Under the pieces are notes generated by a model that saw only the letters and a program-made list of their open reading frames with translations, did no database searches and was not told where the DNA came from. The position numbers were made by a program, and so were the translations under genes. Positions 43,638 through 52,644 of a stretch of 64,000 nucleotides of DNA are shown one piece after another (the stretch's first letter is position 1; every line of letters starts with the position of its first letter). Source of the stretch: Candidatus Gastranaerophilales bacterium (GTDB lineage Bacteria; Cyanobacteriota; Vampirovibrionia; Gastranaerophilales; Gastranaerophilaceae); NCBI GenBank assembly GCA_944324365.1, contig CALUWA010000005.1, positions 1 through 64,000 of the forward strand, in the 5' to 3' direction.

Positions 43638-44721
43638 AGCACGAGCAAAATTTAATAAAATAAGATATGCAAACTGTTGGGAAGATCCTGAACTTTTACT
43701 TGAGGGATTTGATAATGGGAAAAAGTACATATCTATAGGTTCTGCAGGAGATAATTCACTATCATTGCTGATTAAAAATCCAGAAGTTGTCTATGCCGTT
43801 GATTTAAGTATTCCGCAAATTGCGTGTTGTGAACTAAAAAAATATGCAATAAAATTTTTGGATTATGAAAACTTTTTGAAACTTTTAGGGTTTAAAGCCT
43901 GCGATAGTCGTCTTGAAATCTATACATCTATCAAAGAAAATTTGAGTTTACAAAGCAGATATTATTTTGAACACAATCCTGAAATAATCAAAGATGGAAT
44001 TATCCAACAGGGGAAATTTGAACATTATTTTCAACTTTTTGCAAATAAAATTATGCCATTAGTTCATAATCAGAAAAATTTAACAGAATTATTTTTACCA
44101 AAATCTATTCAAGCTCAAAGGATGTTTTATGACAGAACTTGGAATAACTGGAGATTTAAGGCTTTATTTAAAGTTTTCTTTAACAAATTTGTCATGGGAC
44201 GTTTAGGCCGAGATAAGGAATTTTTTAAATATGTTGATACGGCAATGATTTCAAAAAACATCAAAGAACGAGCAGATAGGGCTCTTCGAGATGTTCCGAC
44301 TTGGAATAATCCGTACGTAAATTATATTTTATTAAACAATTTTGATTATGCTCTTCCTCATTACGCTAAAGAAGAAAATTTTGACATAATAAAACAAAAT
44401 ATTGATACTTTGGAAATTAGAACAGGTACAATAAATGAAGTTGCCACAAATTCCGGCATAAAGTTTGACGGGTTTAATCTGTCTGATATCTTTGAATATA
44501 TGGATAAGGACTTGTTTAAAGAAGTTTCTTCTCAATTATTATCGGTTTCAAATATAGGAGCAAAATATTGCTATTGGAATATGATGGTAGACAGGCGAAT
44601 TTCTGAAATTTTACCTGAAAACTTTGAGTATAAAAAAGAATTATCACAAAAACTTTATTTAAAAGACAAAGCATTCTTTTATAAAGATTTTATTATAGAT
44701 GAGGTTATAAAAAATGACTGA
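43621..44721 (+). CDS. BtaA-like (DUF3419) S-adenosylmethionine:diacylglycerol 3-amino-3-carboxypropyl transferase
   Basis: 366 residues. YANCWEDPELLLEGF, then YISIGSAGDNSLSLL (SAM-binding glycine motif) and VYAVDLSIPQIACCELK are the DUF3419/BtaA pattern; the C-terminal FDGFNLSDIFEYM and KYCYWNMM also fit. BtaA moves the aminocarboxypropyl group of SAM to diacylglycerol, giving diacylglyceryl-homoserine, the precursor of betaine lipids. No BtaB methyltransferase is present, so a trimethylated product is not expected. The next gene starts eight bases before its stop. Confidence 0.75.
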   Translation: MSKGIEARAKFNKIRYANCWEDPELLLEGFDNGKKYISIGSAGDNSLSLLIKNPEVVYAVDLSIPQIACCELKKYAIKFLDYENFLKLLGFKACDSRLEIYTSIKENLSLQSRYYFEHNPEIIKDGIIQQGKFEHYFQLFANKIMPLVHNQKNLTELFLPKSIQAQRMFYDRTWNNWRFKALFKVFFNKFVMGRLGRDKEFFKYVDTAMISKNIKERADRALRDVPTWNNPYVNYILLNNFDYALPHYAKEENFDIIKQNIDTLEIRTGTINEVATNSGIKFDGFNLSDIFEYMDKDLFKEVSSQLLSVSNIGAKYCYWNMMVDRRISEILPENFEYKKELSQKLYLKDKAFFYKDFIIDEVIKND

Positions 44722-45838
44722 TTTAATTTGCGGAAGTATAATTTCTTTAATATTTTTATTATTTTTTATTATTGCAGAGATTTGCTATAGAAAAGGATTA
44801 AATGTTGAAATAACGAGGAAATTTGTTCATTTTGCAGGAGCATTTGTTACTATAATTTTCCCATTTATTTTCAAAACACATTGGGCAGTCTTAATTTTGG
44901 CAGTATTGTTTTGTGGAGTAATGTTAATAACCAAAAAAACAGGAACACTACAATCTGTACATGCCGTCGAACGCAAATCTTACGGAGCAATCTATCATCC
45001 TATTGCAATATATATCTGCTTTGTGTATTCACAGTTTTTACATCAACCTTGGTTTTATGTTATTTCAATTTTAATTCTTGCAGTATCAGATGCTTTTGCG
45101 GCACTTGTTGGGAAAAATTACGGTATGAATGAATATATCGTAGAAGTTGGAAGTAAAAAAACGATGGAAGGTTCATTTACATTTTTTTTAACATCATTTT
45201 TAATAACTCATTTAATTTTACTTTTAACAACAACTGTCGGTAAAGTAGAATCCGTTCTGGTGGCACTTTTAATTGCAATAATTATAACTATATTTGAAAG
45301 TGTTAGTTTAAAAGGTGCAGATAATTTATTTATCCCGATTGGAACAATGTTTATTTTATCAAAAAATATCCAACCTACAGTTGAAGGAATAACATTCCAG
45401 CTGGTGGTATTAATTGCATTTCTGATAAGTTATTTAGTTATAATGCTTCCATATAAACGAATAGGTTTTTCCGGTGTTGTGCTGCTGGGTTTGATAAATT
45501 ATATTATCTGGACATTACTAGGTAATATTTACGCTGCAACGCTTGTAATATTTTCATTACTCTGCGCAAAAACTGATATTATACTGAATTATGATTGCGA
45601 TGAGGCTGATGCTTATCGAGTAAGACCAATATTTTATATTTTGACGGTTCCAGTTGCTTGTGCATTCTTGGGAAATTTTATTGGCGCAAAAATAATTTAT
45701 CCTTTTATAACTTCAATAATTTGTGAAGGTTTTATCATTAAAACAAAATTTTTTAACGGAAATTTAAATAAAGGTTTATGGGTAACATCAGTAATTTCGT
45801 TAATAGTTTTAGGAGCAAGTTATGTATTTATCAGATAG
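44714..45838 (+). CDS. Polyprenol/phytol/dolichol-kinase-like CTP-dependent membrane kinase
   Basis: 374 residues, eleven or so hydrophobic helices. VEITRKFVHFAGAF, SDAFAALVGKNYG, GSKKTMEGSFTFF and ADNLFIPIGT are the CTP-binding kinase pattern shared by dolichol kinase, phytol kinase and yeast-type diacylglycerol kinase. It would phosphorylate a prenol or a diacylglycerol. The C-terminal ~140 residues are extra membrane helices. Starts inside the end of the BtaA-like gene and overlaps the next gene by 17 bases. Confidence 0.75.
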   Translation: MTDLICGSIISLIFLLFFIIAEICYRKGLNVEITRKFVHFAGAFVTIIFPFIFKTHWAVLILAVLFCGVMLITKKTGTLQSVHAVERKSYGAIYHPIAIYICFVYSQFLHQPWFYVISILILAVSDAFAALVGKNYGMNEYIVEVGSKKTMEGSFTFFLTSFLITHLILLLTTTVGKVESVLVALLIAIIITIFESVSLKGADNLFIPIGTMFILSKNIQPTVEGITFQLVVLIAFLISYLVIMLPYKRIGFSGVVLLGLINYIIWTLLGNIYAATLVIFSLLCAKTDIILNYDCDEADAYRVRPIFYILTVPVACAFLGNFIGAKIIYPFITSIICEGFIIKTKFFNGNLNKGLWVTSVISLIVLGASYVFIR

Positions 45839-46763
45839 TAAAGATGAATTTTTGAAATTTCCGAAAGATTTATACAGAAATGATCCGTTTTATACAACAC
45901 AATCTGAGGATGTCTCGGATTGTGAAAAACTTTTTATAGTAAAAGAAAATGAAAAAGTTCTTTGTCGTTTAGGATTTTTTGCCAATGGACAGTTCGGATT
46001 TTTTGAGGCTGAAAACAATTTGGAAGCAGTTAAGTTTTTATTTAATCAAGTAAAAACTTACGCCAAAACAAAAGGTTATGACTACTTAATCGGACCGATT
46101 AACGGTTCTACTTGGAAAAAATACCGAATTACGCTGCCATCAAACAATCCACCATTCTGGCTTGACAATTATAACAAACCTTATTATGCGGAATTACTTG
46201 AAAATTGTGGATTTGAAACAATTGCAGATTACACATCTTCAATTTGTCGCGACTTAAACAAAGATTACTCAAGACTTGAAAAATTTTCATCAATTTTTGA
46301 AAAAAAAGGTATAAAAATTCGCAAATTTAATCCTGAAAATTTTGAAGAAGATATCAGAAAAATTTACAACATTTCTGTAGATAGTTTTGTGAACAATTTT
46401 CTTTATACACCAATAGAATTTGAAGATTTTTATAAAATGTATGAACCGGCAAAAAGCTTTTTAAATCCAGAGTGGGTTTTGCTTGCGGAAAATGTTGACA
46501 ATGAAGCAATTGCTTTCATATTTGGTTTTGATAATTTATACAATAAAGATAATAAATCACTTGTAATAAAGACATTAGCACAAATTTCTGATTACAAATA
46601 TCGTGGAATAGGATCATATCTGGTAGAATATTTACATCAAAAAGCTCAACTTGCAGGGTATAATAGTATTATTCATGCACTTATGCATAAAAATAATGTA
46701 TCAGCTAATATTCTGTCGGGCGAACTCTACCATAAATATAAACTTTATGGAGTTAAATTATGA
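45822..46763 (+). CDS. GNAT-family N-acyltransferase
   Basis: 313 residues. C-terminal half carries the acyl-CoA site: LAQISDYKYRGIGSYLVEYL (R-G-x-G-S loop) after a beta strand with KTLA. The N-terminal half (DYLIGPINGSTWKKYRI, ENCGFETIADYTS) looks like a second, degenerate GNAT unit. It could acylate the amino group left by the BtaA-like enzyme; this is inference. Overlaps the ligase gene as ATGATA at the stop. Confidence 0.7.
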   Translation: MYLSDSKDEFLKFPKDLYRNDPFYTTQSEDVSDCEKLFIVKENEKVLCRLGFFANGQFGFFEAENNLEAVKFLFNQVKTYAKTKGYDYLIGPINGSTWKKYRITLPSNNPPFWLDNYNKPYYAELLENCGFETIADYTSSICRDLNKDYSRLEKFSSIFEKKGIKIRKFNPENFEEDIRKIYNISVDSFVNNFLYTPIEFEDFYKMYEPAKSFLNPEWVLLAENVDNEAIAFIFGFDNLYNKDNKSLVIKTLAQISDYKYRGIGSYLVEYLHQKAQLAGYNSIIHALMHKNNVSANILSGELYHKYKLYGVKL

Positions 46764-48244
46764 TAAATAATATTGTTGAAATTTTATTTAAAAATGCTGA
46801 GAAGCATCCTGATAAACTTGCTATTATCCATAAAAATAAAAAAATAACTTACGGGAAATTAGTGCAAGATGTAAAAGATTATGCACAGTATTTTTTATCA
46901 AAAGGTATAAAAAAAGGTGATAATATATTAATTTTTGTTCCAATGTCGATTGAACTTTATAAAATTCTTTCCGCTGTTTTTTATGTCGGTGCAACAGCAG
47001 TTTTTGTAGATGCTTGGGCTGATAAAAATAGACTTAATCAAGCTTTAACGATTGTTCCCTGCGAAGCATTCATTGCTTGTCCGAAAGCTTTTATATTGAA
47101 ACTAATGAGCAAAAAAGTGTTTGATGTAGGAATAAACATCATATCAGGAACTATTAATAAATCAAAAAGCATACACCCAATTGAAACAGTAACACCTGAC
47201 TCAACTGCACTGATAACCTTTACAACAGGTTCAACAGGACTCCCAAAAGCAGCTAAAAGAACACACCAATTTTTGTTGGAACAGCACTATGTACTAAAAA
47301 AACACTTAGCATCTTCCTTTGATGATGTTGATTTGACAAGTCTACCTGTTTTTATTCTTCACAATCTTGCCTGTGGTACAACTTCTGTTATTCCTGATTT
47401 TAACCCCCAAAAACCATCGGATATTGACCCTGGTAAAATTTTAAAAGATATAAAAAATAATAATGTTACTACTTCTGTCGGCTCACCAAGATTTTATGAA
47501 AAACTTGCTGAATTTGGGAAAATCAAAGGTTTGAAAAGAATTTTTACTGGTGGAGCGCCTGTTTTCCCTAAAAACGCCAGACTTTTACAGGAAAATTTTA
47601 ACGATTGTGATATAGAAATAGTTTACGGGTCAACTGAAGCTGAACCGATTGCATCAATTTCAACAAAAGAATTATTACAGTGTGAAGGTAATGTTAAAGA
47701 CGGTTTGTATGTTGGAAAACCAATTGAGGATATTAATGTAAAAATTATAAAGCCATCAGATGAACCTATTGAAGATTTTGAAAGCACCTGGCTTAGTACA
47801 GGTGAAATTGGTGAAATTTGTGTTGAAGGAAAGCATGTCTTAAAAGAATATTATAATAGCGATGAAGCACAAAAATTTGCAAAAATTAACTACCAAGGAC
47901 AAGTTTGGCATAGAACAGGTGATGCCGGATATTTGGATAATGATGGCAGATTATTTCTTATGGGCAGAGTGAAAAATCGATTTGTCCATAATAATAAAGA
48001 CGTTTATGTATTCCCGATAGAAAATGCTTTACTTGAGATTGAGGGTATTGAAATCGGAACAATTCTAAAAATTGATGAACAAATTATACTTGTTGCAGAA
48101 ACAAAAATTCCACAGAAAAAACTTGAACGAGAACTTAAAAATTTTGGATTTAATTTTGACAAATTTATAATCACAAAAATTCCTCGTGACCCGAGACATA
48201 ATTCAAAAATTGATTATGATAAGTTAAGAAAAATCCTCTCATAA
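46760..48244 (+). CDS. AMP-forming acyl-acid ligase, last gene of the lipid operon
   Basis: 494 residues. ANL superfamily: TFTTGSTGLPKAAKRTH (P-loop, residues ~155-172), VYGSTEAEP, WHRTGDAGYLDNDGRLFLMGR (hinge Asp and Gly). The C-terminal catalytic Lys region ends HNSKIDYDKLRK, as expected. It activates a carboxylic acid as adenylate, then usually thioester. The active-site sequence resembles ligases in long-chain and olefin pathways (OleC-like) more than acetyl-CoA synthetase. It could activate the acyl chain used by the GNAT. Ends 17 bases from a convergent gene. Confidence 0.8.
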   Translation: MINNIVEILFKNAEKHPDKLAIIHKNKKITYGKLVQDVKDYAQYFLSKGIKKGDNILIFVPMSIELYKILSAVFYVGATAVFVDAWADKNRLNQALTIVPCEAFIACPKAFILKLMSKKVFDVGINIISGTINKSKSIHPIETVTPDSTALITFTTGSTGLPKAAKRTHQFLLEQHYVLKKHLASSFDDVDLTSLPVFILHNLACGTTSVIPDFNPQKPSDIDPGKILKDIKNNNVTTSVGSPRFYEKLAEFGKIKGLKRIFTGGAPVFPKNARLLQENFNDCDIEIVYGSTEAEPIASISTKELLQCEGNVKDGLYVGKPIEDINVKIIKPSDEPIEDFESTWLSTGEIGEICVEGKHVLKEYYNSDEAQKFAKINYQGQVWHRTGDAGYLDNDGRLFLMGRVKNRFVHNNKDVYVFPIENALLEIEGIEIGTILKIDEQIILVAETKIPQKKLERELKNFGFNFDKFIITKIPRDPRHNSKIDYDKLRKILS

Positions 48245-48260
48245 AGAGAGGATTTTAAAT

Positions 48261-51200
48261 TTATAAACTCTCATACCATTCTTTTAAATCTTTTCTTTTA
48301 ACTTTTCTTGTTGAAGTCTTTGGCAGCTCATCACGATGAAGCACCACAACAGTCGGAGTTTTATATGGTGCTAAGTTTGCTTCAGATAGGCGTTTCACTT
48401 CTGCTTCAAGCACCTCTTGAATTTCCTTGTCTGATTTTTTTGCAAGTTCATCAGATGGTGTTATAATTACTCCGACTTCTTCTGTTCCTGCTTTATTTCC
48501 GGATTTTATCATTAAAGACATTACACAAAGTTCTTTAATAAGTTCTGAAGTTTCTAATACTGCTTCAACTTCTTCCGGGAAGATTTTTTTGCCACCGCCA
48601 AGAACTATCATATTCTTAATTCGACCTGTAATTTTGATAAATCCTTGTTTGTCAATTTCGCCAATATCACCTGTATGAAACCAACCGTCTTCATCAATAA
48701 CTTCTTTAGTCATTTCTGGTTTACCGTAATATCCTTGCATAACGTTTGGTCCTGTTGCAAGAATTTCTCCGTTATCAGAAATTTTTACCATTACCGAAGG
48801 CAAAGGTTGACCAACTGTTCCTATTTTTGAATGCCCGTAACGATTAGTTGAAATTGTCGGAGAAGTTTCTGTTAAACCATACCCTTGAAATATAGGAATA
48901 CCTATTCTGTCAAAAAATTCTGCGACATTATCCTCTAGAGGAGCACCACCACAGATAAAACACTCTAATCTTCCTCCCAAACCATCAATTACCGATTTAA
49001 ACATCAAACGACGAATCTTGCGTGGCATAAATTTTGCAAAAGAATAAAGTATTTTAAACGCTTTTTGTGCAGTTTCAGGCTGCTTTTTTATCTGTTTATC
49101 AATACTATTTTTAAGCATTTTTGCAACAAGAGGAACCACAATCATATTTGTAATTCTTTTTTCTTTCATTGTTGTTGCAAGTTCTTTGGGATTTAAAGAT
49201 TTTATATAAACTATTTTTGCCCCCAAATAAAGCATTCCAAAAAATCCACAATCTAATTCCAGCAAATGATTTAAAGGCAAAATTGAAAGCAGAGTATGCT
49301 CATGTGTAATTTTGAACATAGTTTCAAAATCACGAAGTTGAGAATATATATTCCCAAAACTAATCATAACACCTTTTGGATTACCGGTTGTGCCTGATGT
49401 ATAAACAATCAGGGCGGTTTCATCCAACGATCTTGGTCTTCCCAAATCTTTTTCTATATCCGTTCCTAAATCGGACACAGACGGTATTTCTTTATGTTCT
49501 CTTTCTTCGTTATCAAGAACAAATATCTGATCAATGGATTTTACATTGTTTTTAACTTCCAGAGCATGTTCTAGATAATGACTTGAACAAAACAAAATCC
49601 TAGGGTTGCAGTCGTTTAAGATATGCGTATGCTCCGGTACTGTAAGTTTTACATCTAAAGGAACCGTAATTGCACCTGTTTGAATAGATGCAAACATTCC
49701 AATAGAAAATTCAGGTCTTGATTCACAAATTATGGCAATTCTTTCCCCACGTTGTATTTTTATTGTTTCAATAAGATAATTTGCAAATTTTTTAGCCCTT
49801 CTTGAAATTTCAAGATAACTTAATTCTTCATATCCGTCTTTTGTTTTTAAAGATAATGCCTTTACCTGACCATAAATATCACCTTTTTCTTGCATTAAAT
49901 CGAGAAAATTTGAATGCAACTTATGATCAATATTATAAAAAGCACGACGTTCAAGTGACTTTTTCATAAAGTTTACACGAATTTGCAATTCATGTGCAAT
50001 TTCTTTTTCATCAGAATGAAAATCAGTTATAGGTTGACCAAATTGAATAACAATTGTATTAAATAACTTAGGGAATTTTCTGGTTTTGCCCCAAGTTTCA
50101 AAGCCTCCCTGTATGGCAAAAGGTATAATCGGAGCATTAGTTTCTTTTGCCATTATACCGACTCCTCTATTAAATTTACAAATTTCACCGTCAGGCGTAA
50201 ACTTGCCTTCAGGAAAAATTATTACAGCTTCTCCTGATTTTAATTTTTGATTGGCACTTTCAATTGCCTCTATGCCTTTACCAAATTTTAAAGGTAAAAC
50301 ATTAAAATATTTTAATAAATGTCTTACAACAGGAGTTTTAAAAGCTGCCGGACCAGTCACAAACCACAATTGACGATGTGTAGCCATTTGTACAATAAAT
50401 GGATCTAAATGTCCTGTATGGTTACCGGCAAGGATTACTTTTCCTTTTTTTGGAATATTCTCAGCTCCTTCAATTCTGTATCTAAAAAGAAGCAAGAAAA
50501 GATGCCCCAATGTAGCTTTTAATAAGAAATATCTGAAACTTTTGTCAAAGACTAGCACCAATGCAGCAAGTACAAATGAAAATAATGCAATTCCTTTAAA
50601 TACATTCAACGGATTTATAAAACCGATAATATTTGCAACAATTATCGTTCCGATTAAAAAGCTTAAAGTACTGGCTGTTAATTGTAAACCAAATATTTTA
50701 CCTCTTACTCTGTCCGGAGTAATTTTTTGTAAAATGGTATCAAGCATAACAATTATAACAGCATCGGCCATCCCGATTGGAATAAGCCACATCCAAGCGC
50801 TATTGATACTTTGACATAATGGGGCCGTAACAAGAGCAAGACATAGTATGATAAATCCGCTTGCAAATAAATGCGGAATTCTCATTATTCTTGCAAAATA
50901 TATTGTTGCTGCCATACCTGTAATAATACCGATACCTAAAATTGTTCTCAGATAAGTTAAATCACTGAAGGCTAAGCCATAATAATCAGTAATAAGAGCA
51001 TTTAAACTATTTGAAAATACAGCAACAATAAATTGCAGACAAATAGCCAGTCCGACAAGATATAATACTTTTTTATGTTTTTTTAAATAATTTAATGCCA
51101 CAGCCATATCGTTTATTTTTTCTCTCGTGGTAAATATATTTTGTTTAATTGAGAATTTGATTAATGCAGTAAAAATTGCTCCAATTAAATACATTCCACC

Positions 51201-51731
51201 AATTATTAAAAACGCCTTTTCATTTCCAAGAGTTATCAAATAATTTGCAGCAAAAGCTCCGAATAATAACGCAATAGCACCAAGTGAAGAAGTAAGTGCA
51301 TTTGCAAATTTTAATTGTTCATTTTTAAGAATATTTGTAACAGCAGACATTTTAGCAGGGTAGAAAAATGCTGCTCCAATACCCAAACAAAAAGCAATAA
51401 TGTAGATTAAATTCTGAGTTAATTGAGGAATAAAGAAAATCATTAAACAAATCGTTACAGCTCTAAAAAGACAACTTATTGAAAGGATTGCTTTTCTGGA
51501 AAATCTGTCACAAAGAACTCCCGAAAACGGACTAACTAAAAATTGCGGCAAAAGAAATATAAAAAACATTATAGCAATAGATTTTCCTGTATTTCCCGAC
51601 ATTTGCAAAAGAATAGACACAAACAAAAATTGAACAATTGCATCTGCAAAATGGGAAAAAACTTGACCAAAAAATAATTTATCAAATTCGAAATTTGCGA
51701 ATGGCCCAAACTTTTGCTTAATTCCGTTCAT
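48261..51731 (-). CDS. aas: MFS-PlsC-acyl-ACP synthetase fusion (LplT-Aas type lysophospholipid recycling)
   Basis: 1156 residues, three parts. Residues ~1-405: twelve-helix MFS carrier as in the lysophospholipid flippase LplT. Residues ~420-600: PlsC acyltransferase with GNHTGHLDPF (HxxxxD) and FPEGKFTPDG. Residues ~640-1156: ANL acyl-ACP/CoA synthetase with LIVYTSGTTGNPKGVM, GYGLTETSP and WFHTGDIGEID. Such LplT-Aas fusions are known in other bacteria: lysophospholipid is imported and re-acylated. Its position facing the lipid operon fits lipid remodelling. GAGG near the start; own promoter expected in 51732-51790. Confidence 0.88.
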   Translation of the reverse strand: MNGIKQKFGPFANFEFDKLFFGQVFSHFADAIVQFLFVSILLQMSGNTGKSIAIMFFIFLLPQFLVSPFSGVLCDRFSRKAILSISCLFRAVTICLMIFFIPQLTQNLIYIIAFCLGIGAAFFYPAKMSAVTNILKNEQLKFANALTSSLGAIALLFGAFAANYLITLGNEKAFLIIGGMYLIGAIFTALIKFSIKQNIFTTREKINDMAVALNYLKKHKKVLYLVGLAICLQFIVAVFSNSLNALITDYYGLAFSDLTYLRTILGIGIITGMAATIYFARIMRIPHLFASGFIILCLALVTAPLCQSINSAWMWLIPIGMADAVIIVMLDTILQKITPDRVRGKIFGLQLTASTLSFLIGTIIVANIIGFINPLNVFKGIALFSFVLAALVLVFDKSFRYFLLKATLGHLFLLLFRYRIEGAENIPKKGKVILAGNHTGHLDPFIVQMATHRQLWFVTGPAAFKTPVVRHLLKYFNVLPLKFGKGIEAIESANQKLKSGEAVIIFPEGKFTPDGEICKFNRGVGIMAKETNAPIIPFAIQGGFETWGKTRKFPKLFNTIVIQFGQPITDFHSDEKEIAHELQIRVNFMKKSLERRAFYNIDHKLHSNFLDLMQEKGDIYGQVKALSLKTKDGYEELSYLEISRRAKKFANYLIETIKIQRGERIAIICESRPEFSIGMFASIQTGAITVPLDVKLTVPEHTHILNDCNPRILFCSSHYLEHALEVKNNVKSIDQIFVLDNEEREHKEIPSVSDLGTDIEKDLGRPRSLDETALIVYTSGTTGNPKGVMISFGNIYSQLRDFETMFKITHEHTLLSILPLNHLLELDCGFFGMLYLGAKIVYIKSLNPKELATTMKEKRITNMIVVPLVAKMLKNSIDKQIKKQPETAQKAFKILYSFAKFMPRKIRRLMFKSVIDGLGGRLECFICGGAPLEDNVAEFFDRIGIPIFQGYGLTETSPTISTNRYGHSKIGTVGQPLPSVMVKISDNGEILATGPNVMQGYYGKPEMTKEVIDEDGWFHTGDIGEIDKQGFIKITGRIKNMIVLGGGKKIFPEEVEAVLETSELIKELCVMSLMIKSGNKAGTEEVGVIITPSDELAKKSDKEIQEVLEAEVKRLSEANLAPYKTPTVVVLHRDELPKTSTRKVKRKDLKEWYESL

Positions 51732-51885
51732 TTTATAACTCCTCTATGCCCCTACCAATCTGTATAATCTTAACACTATTAACCCTAATGTGTCAATATG
51801 TAATGCATTTTCACAAGTACATCAGACTATCATACTAATCCAAACACTAATGTTTAATGCTTATTGTATTATTTTTACACATTTT

Positions 51886-52254
51886 TTTAAAGAAGATGAA
51901 ATGTGTGCTTTATTCGTTGCAGAATATAATGAAAATTTAGAAGTCTTTCATAGTAATTTTGTTGATATAATTGACAAACATAAAGATTGTAGAGCTTTTG
52001 ATTTTAAAAATGTTCCACAAAACATTTTCAATGTTTCATGTTTACCTTGGGTAAATTATAAAAGTTTTGATATTCACGTTTTTGATGAAGGAAAATATTT
52101 AGCTCCTGTAATTACTTGGGGGAAATATGTCGAGAAACATGGTAGAATAACTCTTCCTTTTTCATTTAATATTCATCACGCTGCTGCTGACGGTTATCAC
52201 CTTTCAAGATTTTTCATTGAATTGCAAGAATTACTAAATTCTTTTGAATACTAA
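51886..52254 (+). pseudogene. cat: 5'-truncated chloramphenicol acetyltransferase
   Basis: FNVSCLPWVNYKSFDIHVF, LAPVITWGKY, GRITLPFSFNIHHAAADGYHLSRFFIELQEL are the C-terminal half of type-A CAT, including the HHxxxDG catalytic His. The first ~90 residues are absent; sequence left of about 51886 does not continue the family. The best remaining ATG is at 51901. The product would lack half of the substrate site, so it is probably inactive. It lies 75 bases before repeat copy 3, at the edge of the lipid module. Confidence 0.75.
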
Positions 52255-52329
52255 TTTATTGAATTAAATTTTTCTTATAAAATATCTATCTTATTGAGCT
52301 TTTAATCTTTTAACAAAAGCTCACTTATA

Positions 52330-52397
52330 ACAGGGAAAATTTAATAAAAAATCAAACAGACAGCACGATTGAGGCTGTTTTTTAGTATTGAGATGTA
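52330..52397. repeat. 68-bp direct repeat, copy 3
   Basis: Identical over 68 bp to copy 1 (21727-21794), in the same orientation, and followed by TGCACT-type arrays also related to those after copy 1. Marks the right edge of the lipid module. Confidence 0.95.
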
Positions 52398-52407
52398 TGG
52401 GTCTTTT

Positions 52408-52541
52408 CTTGCACTTAAGTACTCATTTTTTGCACTCTTTTGCACTCCATTTGCAAAATTTTAAAACCACATTAGGCTAAAATCAGCTTGGTGTTTGGAG
52501 TTAATCCCAGTGCAATAAAGTGCAAAAAAGTGCAATTTTAT
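52408..52541. repeat. TGCACT array: transposon-end-like direct and inverted sites
   Basis: Forward TGCACTT, TTGCACT, TTGCACT (52409-52446) face reverse AGTGCAA, AGTGCAA, AGTGCAA (52509-52540) about 60 bases on. The first half aligns with 21901-21940 (GCACTTatttACTCA...TGCACT...TGCACT). Multiple short transposase-binding sites of this kind are usual at the ends of Mu- and Tn7-like elements. No gene is seen from 52255 to 52644. Confidence 0.65.
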
Positions 52542-52644
52542 TTTTACTTACAAATTGAGATATCCAAAATTATCTAAGAGATAAAGATAAAGTAAGTTTT
52601 TGAAATAATATTTTTGATTTACAATCGGTGTAATGGAGGTATTT

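Noticed and set aside
43621-44721. Complete betaine-lipid (DGTS) pathway
   Set aside because: No BtaB-type N-methyltransferase is found in the operon, so the trimethylated product is not supported.
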